Of a stretch of DNA of 25,586 nt, positions 22,610 to 25,586 are shown in pieces. Source of the DNA: a virus. Position 1 is the first letter of the stretch. Every line of letters begins with the position of its first letter. The stretch covers positions 1 through 25,586 of the IMG/VR virus record IMGVR_UViG_3300037264_002187. The stretch is one strand, 5' to 3'. Under the pieces are notes generated by a model. It was given only the letters and a program-made list of their open reading frames with translations, ran no database searches and was not told the origin of the DNA. Both the position numbers and the translations under genes were made by a program.

Positions 22610-22726
22610 ATGGGAGCCGTGTGTTATTGTGTTGAGGCTGCGAGCCTCTTGGCTCTTGCCGACTTCCCGGCTGACCGTGGTTACCCCTTCGGTCAGCCGG
22701 GTTTTTCTTTTGGAGGTCTTCGGTGA
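22610..22726 (+). CDS. Possible leader peptide ORF running through the terminator
   Basis: A 38-codon frame runs from ATG 22610 to TGA 22724-22726. It ends in a 4-base GTGA overlap with the next gene, as real coupled genes do. It starts four bases after the helicase stop, with a GGGG only one base before the ATG, too close for efficient initiation. The product is unremarkable (contains ALADFPADRGYPFGQ). Ribosomes translating it would prevent the terminator stem from folding, giving possible translation-dependent readthrough. Speculative. Confidence 0.3.
   Translation: MGAVCYCVEAASLLALADFPADRGYPFGQPGFSFGGLR
22634..22655 (+). promoter_or_regulatory. Two mutually exclusive small hairpins upstream of the terminator
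   Basis: GAGGCT (22634-22639) can pair with AGCCTC (22643-22648). Alternatively GAGCC (22642-22646) can pair with GGCTC (22651-22655). Both use the AGCC at 22643-22646, so they exclude each other. Such arrangements occur in attenuators, and the strong terminator follows 11 bases later. Short stems, so evidence is suggestive only. Confidence 0.3.
22666..22711 (+). terminator. Strong intrinsic terminator abutting the next gene's ribosome binding site
   Basis: A perfect 12-bp stem (CCCGGCTGACCG 22666-22677 with CGGTCAGCCGGG 22690-22701) is followed by TTTTTCTTTT (22702-22711), the best terminator in the window. The next base starts TGGAGG, the ribosome binding site for the gene at 22723, so no promoter fits between. 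Downstream genes must be read through it, or it must be controlled. Confidence 0.85.
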
Positions 22727-23133
22727 GCACAGTGTTGGGTTCTGACGGGATGGCGTTGAGCCAGGCCCAGATCGATACCGCGATGAAATCGCCTCAGCAT
22801 CTTCGGGCTTGGCTCGACGCCAGTGGTAGGCGTTGGCTCGTGCTCAACGGGATGGATTTGGTCGACGCTGTCCAGCACCCGTGGCCCGCGGGCGTCCTCA
22901 GGTTCATGCAGACCGTGATGGCGTACCGGGATCACCGTCGAACCATTTGGACCGGTAGGACTCAACGGGTCACCGGTCACCACCCGGCCACCGGTGAGCC
23001 GCTCGACCAGGAGGTCAAAGTCATGAAAGGCGAGGCCTTGGAGATCGAGGAGCTGGACCGGGCGATCCGTTACCTCACGTCCCAAATTCTGGAGCGTGAC
23101 CCCAGTTGGTCGATCGAGAAACCGGCCCTGTGA
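22723..23133 (+). CDS. Unknown protein in replication module (136 aa)
   Basis: This 136-residue soluble protein starts at GTG 22723 with GGAGG at 22712-22716, directly after the terminator. It contains a helical N-terminal part (QIDTAMKSPQHLRAWLDAS), a central RWLVLNGMDLVDAVQ beta/alpha segment and an acidic C-terminus (ALEIEELDRAIRYLTSQILERD). There is no catalytic motif, zinc site or membrane segment. It is the first of three tightly coupled small genes before the DnaB-like helicase: its stop overlaps the next ATG (TGATG). A role around DNA replication is suggested by the neighbours alone. Family not recognised. Confidence 0.6.
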   Translation: MSTVLGSDGMALSQAQIDTAMKSPQHLRAWLDASGRRWLVLNGMDLVDAVQHPWPAGVLRFMQTVMAYRDHRRTIWTGRTQRVTGHHPATGEPLDQEVKVMKGEALEIEELDRAIRYLTSQILERDPSWSIEKPAL

Positions 23134-23405
23134 TGGCGGACTTCAACAAGCTCATGGAGCTGGACGGCCACAAGCGCAAGCGCCGGCCCCCAGAGTCCGA
23201 GCGGTACGATGAGCTGAAGGGTAAGCGCGTCCAGGTCATTTTTGATGACGATTCGATGTTGTTCGCGGTACTCCAGTGGGTCGCCCCCTACACCCTTGGT
23301 CTTCGGTTTTCCAGGGTTATAGAAAACGGCAAACTGGTGCGGACTGCAAAAGAACAAGTCTGGATCACCAACAAGGCCTACATCGTGATGATCGGTGAGG
23401 CATGA
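23133..23405 (+). CDS. Sm/Hfq-like small protein
   Basis: This 90-residue protein starts at ATG 23133, which overlaps the upstream stop; an in-frame TTG at 23106 is less likely. After a basic, proline-containing N-terminus (GHKRKRRPPES), residues about 27-88 follow the Sm fold pattern. The Sm1-like strand set is LKGKRVQVIFDDDSMLFAVLQWVAPYTLGLRF, close to the 'l.gk.v.v.l.dg....g.l.....y.l.l' pattern. The Sm2-like end is QVWITNKAYIVMIGE, in place of the Hfq YKHAI segment. Small Sm-like proteins bind U-rich RNA; a phage version could control messenger or small RNA use. The call is a fold-level guess from pattern and length. It overlaps the next gene by four bases (ATGA). Confidence 0.45.
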   Translation: MADFNKLMELDGHKRKRRPPESERYDELKGKRVQVIFDDDSMLFAVLQWVAPYTLGLRFSRVIENGKLVRTAKEQVWITNKAYIVMIGEA

Positions 23406-24058
23406 CCAACAGCGATCTATTGGTCCTGTTGGACGACTTCAACTTCTACCGGTCCCACACCGATCATTTCCAGAAATTACAGCGCGAGCAGCCGTTCATC
23501 AGGCCCCCCAAGTTGAACAAAGAGCGCACCAAGCTCTTGGTCGCGATGGTGGAGTGGTGCAAGGCCAATGGCTTGGAGCCCCGCCACTGGATCTATTGCC
23601 TGTTCGCCCGCGGTCGCTGGCTGTTTGCGCCCAAGTTGACCCCGGGGTTCCTGATGAGTGAGTCGGGGCTCAAGTGGTACCAGGGGCGAGCCAAGACCGT
23701 CGACGATCGACTCTACCGCCAGCGGTTGGCCCAGACCCAGTACATCGCGGAACTCGCGGCCGGGACCTCTCTGGTCTACGATCCCAACCTCCACCTCAGC
23801 GCCGAAGTCGAGGCCCGCAAAGGTCGTCATGTTGCCCGGGGTGATTGGGCCCGATGCTTGGAGGACTCGTTTCATCCAGACGCCCCCACTCTCGGGTTCC
23901 ATCCGGACTCCGGGGTTTGCTTCCATTGTCCGATAAAGCCGGAGTGCTGTGGGAAGACCCGGGCGGTGTTTCCGTTCGATCTCGTGGCGCTCCGGGAGCG
24001 CAAGATCACGATCCAACAGGCCCAGTTAGCGTCGGTGGTGTCCCGTGGCCGTCCGTAG
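23402..24058 (+). CDS. Unknown protein with C-terminal cysteine cluster
   Basis: This 218-residue protein starts at ATG 23402 in a 4-base overlap with the Sm-like gene. The N-terminal part is helical and basic (ERTKLLVAMVEWCKANGL, then HWIYCLFARGRWLFAPK). The C-terminal part has FHPDSGVCFHCPIKPECCGKTR, whose cysteines (CxxC-x5-CC) and nearby His could hold zinc, suggesting nucleic-acid or protein binding. There is no nuclease or polymerase motif that I can identify. It overlaps the DnaB-like helicase gene by 14 bases, so it is probably a replication accessory protein such as a loader or adaptor, but this rests on context only. Confidence 0.55.
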   Translation: MTNSDLLVLLDDFNFYRSHTDHFQKLQREQPFIRPPKLNKERTKLLVAMVEWCKANGLEPRHWIYCLFARGRWLFAPKLTPGFLMSESGLKWYQGRAKTVDDRLYRQRLAQTQYIAELAAGTSLVYDPNLHLSAEVEARKGRHVARGDWARCLEDSFHPDAPTLGFHPDSGVCFHCPIKPECCGKTRAVFPFDLVALRERKITIQQAQLASVVSRGRP

Positions 24059-25484
24059 TCCCGTTTCGACAACGATTGCGATCCCTGAGAAGTTTCCGTT
24101 CGGGCTAGATTTCCAGAAAATGTTGGTCCGGTTGCTCGCTGAGGACACGGTGTTCGCGTTCCAGGTCGCCCAGTACCTCAAGCCCACCTACTTCGAGAAC
24201 GCGGCGTTGGCGTGGGCGTGGAGCTACATGCTCCGGTTTCGAGAACGGTACAGTACGTTCCCCAGCCTTTTGGTGGTCCGCGAGGAGGCCAGGCGGCTCG
24301 ACCCGCGGTTCTCCGCGATCTATCTGGCGATCGTCGAGCAGGCGATCCACGAACCAATCCGGGACGAAGTCTGGATCCGTGACAACGTGCTCGACTTCAT
24401 TCGGCGCAACATCTTCGTCAAGGCGTTCCACGAGTCCCGTGAGCAATACAATTCTGGAAAGCCGGCCGAGGCCTACGACACCATGATGTCCAGGATGCAC
24501 GAGTTGCTACGGGCCTCTTGGGAGCCGGTGGCCCGAACCTGGTTGTGCGCGGATCTGCCGGCGCGACAAACCCGACGGCTGCGGGATGCGGAGCAGGGTG
24601 ACTCGATCACGACCGGCTTCCCGACGCTCGATAACCTGATGAAGGGCGGGGCCCGCTATGGGGAGCTGTTGCTCTGGATCGCGTACCCGAAGATTGGGAA
24701 GTCCACGTTGTTGATCAACCACGGGGTCGTGGCGGTCCGGAACGCTTACAAGAACGTGCTGCATTGCGCGTTCGAGGGGTCGTCTAAGTTGATCGAGGAC
24801 CGGTACGATGCGGCGTTCTCCGGGGAAAAGTACCACCTGATTCGGGCCGGCAACCTCGACGCCCACCGGTTCGCCCAGCTCTTTCAGGAGTACCAGCAGT
24901 ACCGGGGCAAGCTTTTGGTCCGGACCTATACGGACCGCTGGGACTACAGCGTGACCGACATCCAGGACGAATTGGTTGCGCTCAAGCGGGATTACGCTTG
25001 GAAGCCTGATTGTATCATCGTGGACTACGGGGATCTCCTTGAGGGGCGGGGTGGTAAATATCGAAATACCTATGAGTCCCAGAAGGCGGCGTTCCGTGAT
25101 CTTAAAAGTCTGGCGAACCGTGGGTATGTGCTGTGGAGCGCCAGCCAGGCGAGCCGGCCCGATGAAAACGCAGAGACTACTCCCCATGAGCTAAAGGCCC
25201 GCGATATTGCGGATTGCTACGAGAAAGTCCGGATCGCAGATTTTGTGGGGTCGGCCAACCAGACTCTTGGCGAGAAGCTGAAGGGCGGGATGCGGCTCTA
25301 CGCCGACATTTACCGGGATGCTCCCGCCGGCTGTGTGATTCCGGTTTGGGACAATCGTGACGCGATGGTGATGCGGGAAGGTGTCCCCCCGACGGCAGCC
25401 CCAGCGGGAGCGGCCCCCCTCCAGACTCCTCCTGTCCAGACTTCCTCACCGTTACCTGGCTATGGCGCTCGACCCAGAAATTGA
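24045..25484 (+). CDS. DnaB-like replicative helicase
   Basis: This 479-residue protein is most likely the hexameric helicase at the phage replication fork. It starts at GTG 24045, overlapping the previous gene by 14 bases. Residues about 15-110 fit the DnaB N-terminal helical domain (DFQKMLVRLLAEDTVFAFQV, LKPTYFENAALAWAW). The RecA-like core begins near residue 185 with TGFPTLDNLMKGGARYGELLL. Walker A is AYPKIGKST (Ala213 to Thr221), with Ala in place of the usual first Gly. An FEGSSKLIEDRYDA segment matches the DnaB 'LEMs...l..R' region, and Walker B is IIVDYGDLL (Asp327). SASQASR (motif H3-like) follows. The C-terminal tail is Pro/Ala-rich and probably disordered. The next gene starts 23 bases before its end and looks like a primase. 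Confidence 0.85.
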   Translation: MAVRSPVSTTIAIPEKFPFGLDFQKMLVRLLAEDTVFAFQVAQYLKPTYFENAALAWAWSYMLRFRERYSTFPSLLVVREEARRLDPRFSAIYLAIVEQAIHEPIRDEVWIRDNVLDFIRRNIFVKAFHESREQYNSGKPAEAYDTMMSRMHELLRASWEPVARTWLCADLPARQTRRLRDAEQGDSITTGFPTLDNLMKGGARYGELLLWIAYPKIGKSTLLINHGVVAVRNAYKNVLHCAFEGSSKLIEDRYDAAFSGEKYHLIRAGNLDAHRFAQLFQEYQQYRGKLLVRTYTDRWDYSVTDIQDELVALKRDYAWKPDCIIVDYGDLLEGRGGKYRNTYESQKAAFRDLKSLANRGYVLWSASQASRPDENAETTPHELKARDIADCYEKVRIADFVGSANQTLGEKLKGGMRLYADIYRDAPAGCVIPVWDNRDAMVMREGVPPTAAPAGAAPLQTPPVQTSSPLPGYGARPRN

Positions 25485-25586
25485 CCTAGCGGCGGCGATC
25501 CGTGACTTCGACCTCGTGCGGTATTGCCAGGACCACGCGGCCGACCAGGTCAGTGAGGCCGATTGGGTCTTGGATTGTCCGGAGTG
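25462..25586 (+). CDS. Start of a possible DNA primase (truncated by window end)
   Basis: A frame opens at ATG 25462, overlapping the helicase gene by 23 bases, and runs off the window after 41 codons without a stop. It has an acidic helical start (DPEIDLAAAIRDFDLVRY) and ends in DWVLDCPE followed by TG, consistent with a CxxC as in the 'w.v.CP.C' zinc entry of primases (CHC2-type). Primase beside a DnaB-like helicase is common in phages. With so few residues this is inference from context and one partial motif. Confidence 0.45.
   Translation, partial: MALDPEIDLAAAIRDFDLVRYCQDHAADQVSEADWVLDCPE

Noticed and set aside
1-25586. CRISPR arrays, insertion sequences, integrase or attachment sites
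   Set aside because: No regularly spaced direct repeats, transposase or integrase motifs, or terminal inverted repeats were seen on either strand.

Overview
The window is one arm of a GC-rich, double-stranded DNA tailed phage (or prophage) genome with a contractile, myovirus-type tail. Every gene I can support reads on the + strand. The identification rests on the order sheath, tube, overlapping chaperone pair, tape measure, hub, HxH spike, LysM/gp25-like wedge, J-like wedge, gpI-like protein and S74 fibre. The host cannot be named. A candidate i-spanin and a signal-peptide membrane protein hint at a Gram-negative host, but this is inference.

Layout. 1-2558: tail sheath (5' end outside the window) and tail tube, closed by a GC-rich hairpin at 2583-2621. 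2695-5658: two overlapping tail assembly chaperone frames (candidate programmed frameshift) and a 714-residue tape measure. 5662-11979: baseplate, with hub, spike, a small unknown protein, a LysM plus gp25-like fusion, and a J-like wedge. 12004-18053: host-contact module, with a small fibre-like protein, a repeat adhesin, a gpI-like/lectin-like fusion and a large S74-type fibre. 18106-20640: small proteins, several with membrane segments (candidate holin and spanin genes, no endolysin seen), plus a small beta-rich structural protein. 20641-21033: a largely non-coding junction with a tiny ORF, several hairpins, a palindrome over a possible promoter, and a folded leader that can hide a strong ribosome binding site. 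21034-25586: replication module, with an SF2 helicase carrying an N-terminal zinc knuckle, three small genes (one Sm/Hfq-like), a DnaB-like helicase and the start of a possible primase.

The genes form tightly coupled operons with 4-base overlaps or spacings of a few bases. The sheath/tube terminator probably separates high-copy tail proteins from the low-copy chaperones and tape measure. The junction at 20.6-21.0 kb separates late structural genes from replication genes and is the most interesting regulatory stretch. A second regulatory oddity lies at 22666-22716, where an intrinsic terminator directly abuts the ribosome binding site of the next gene. Across the window the hexamer TCTGGA and its complement are strikingly frequent.
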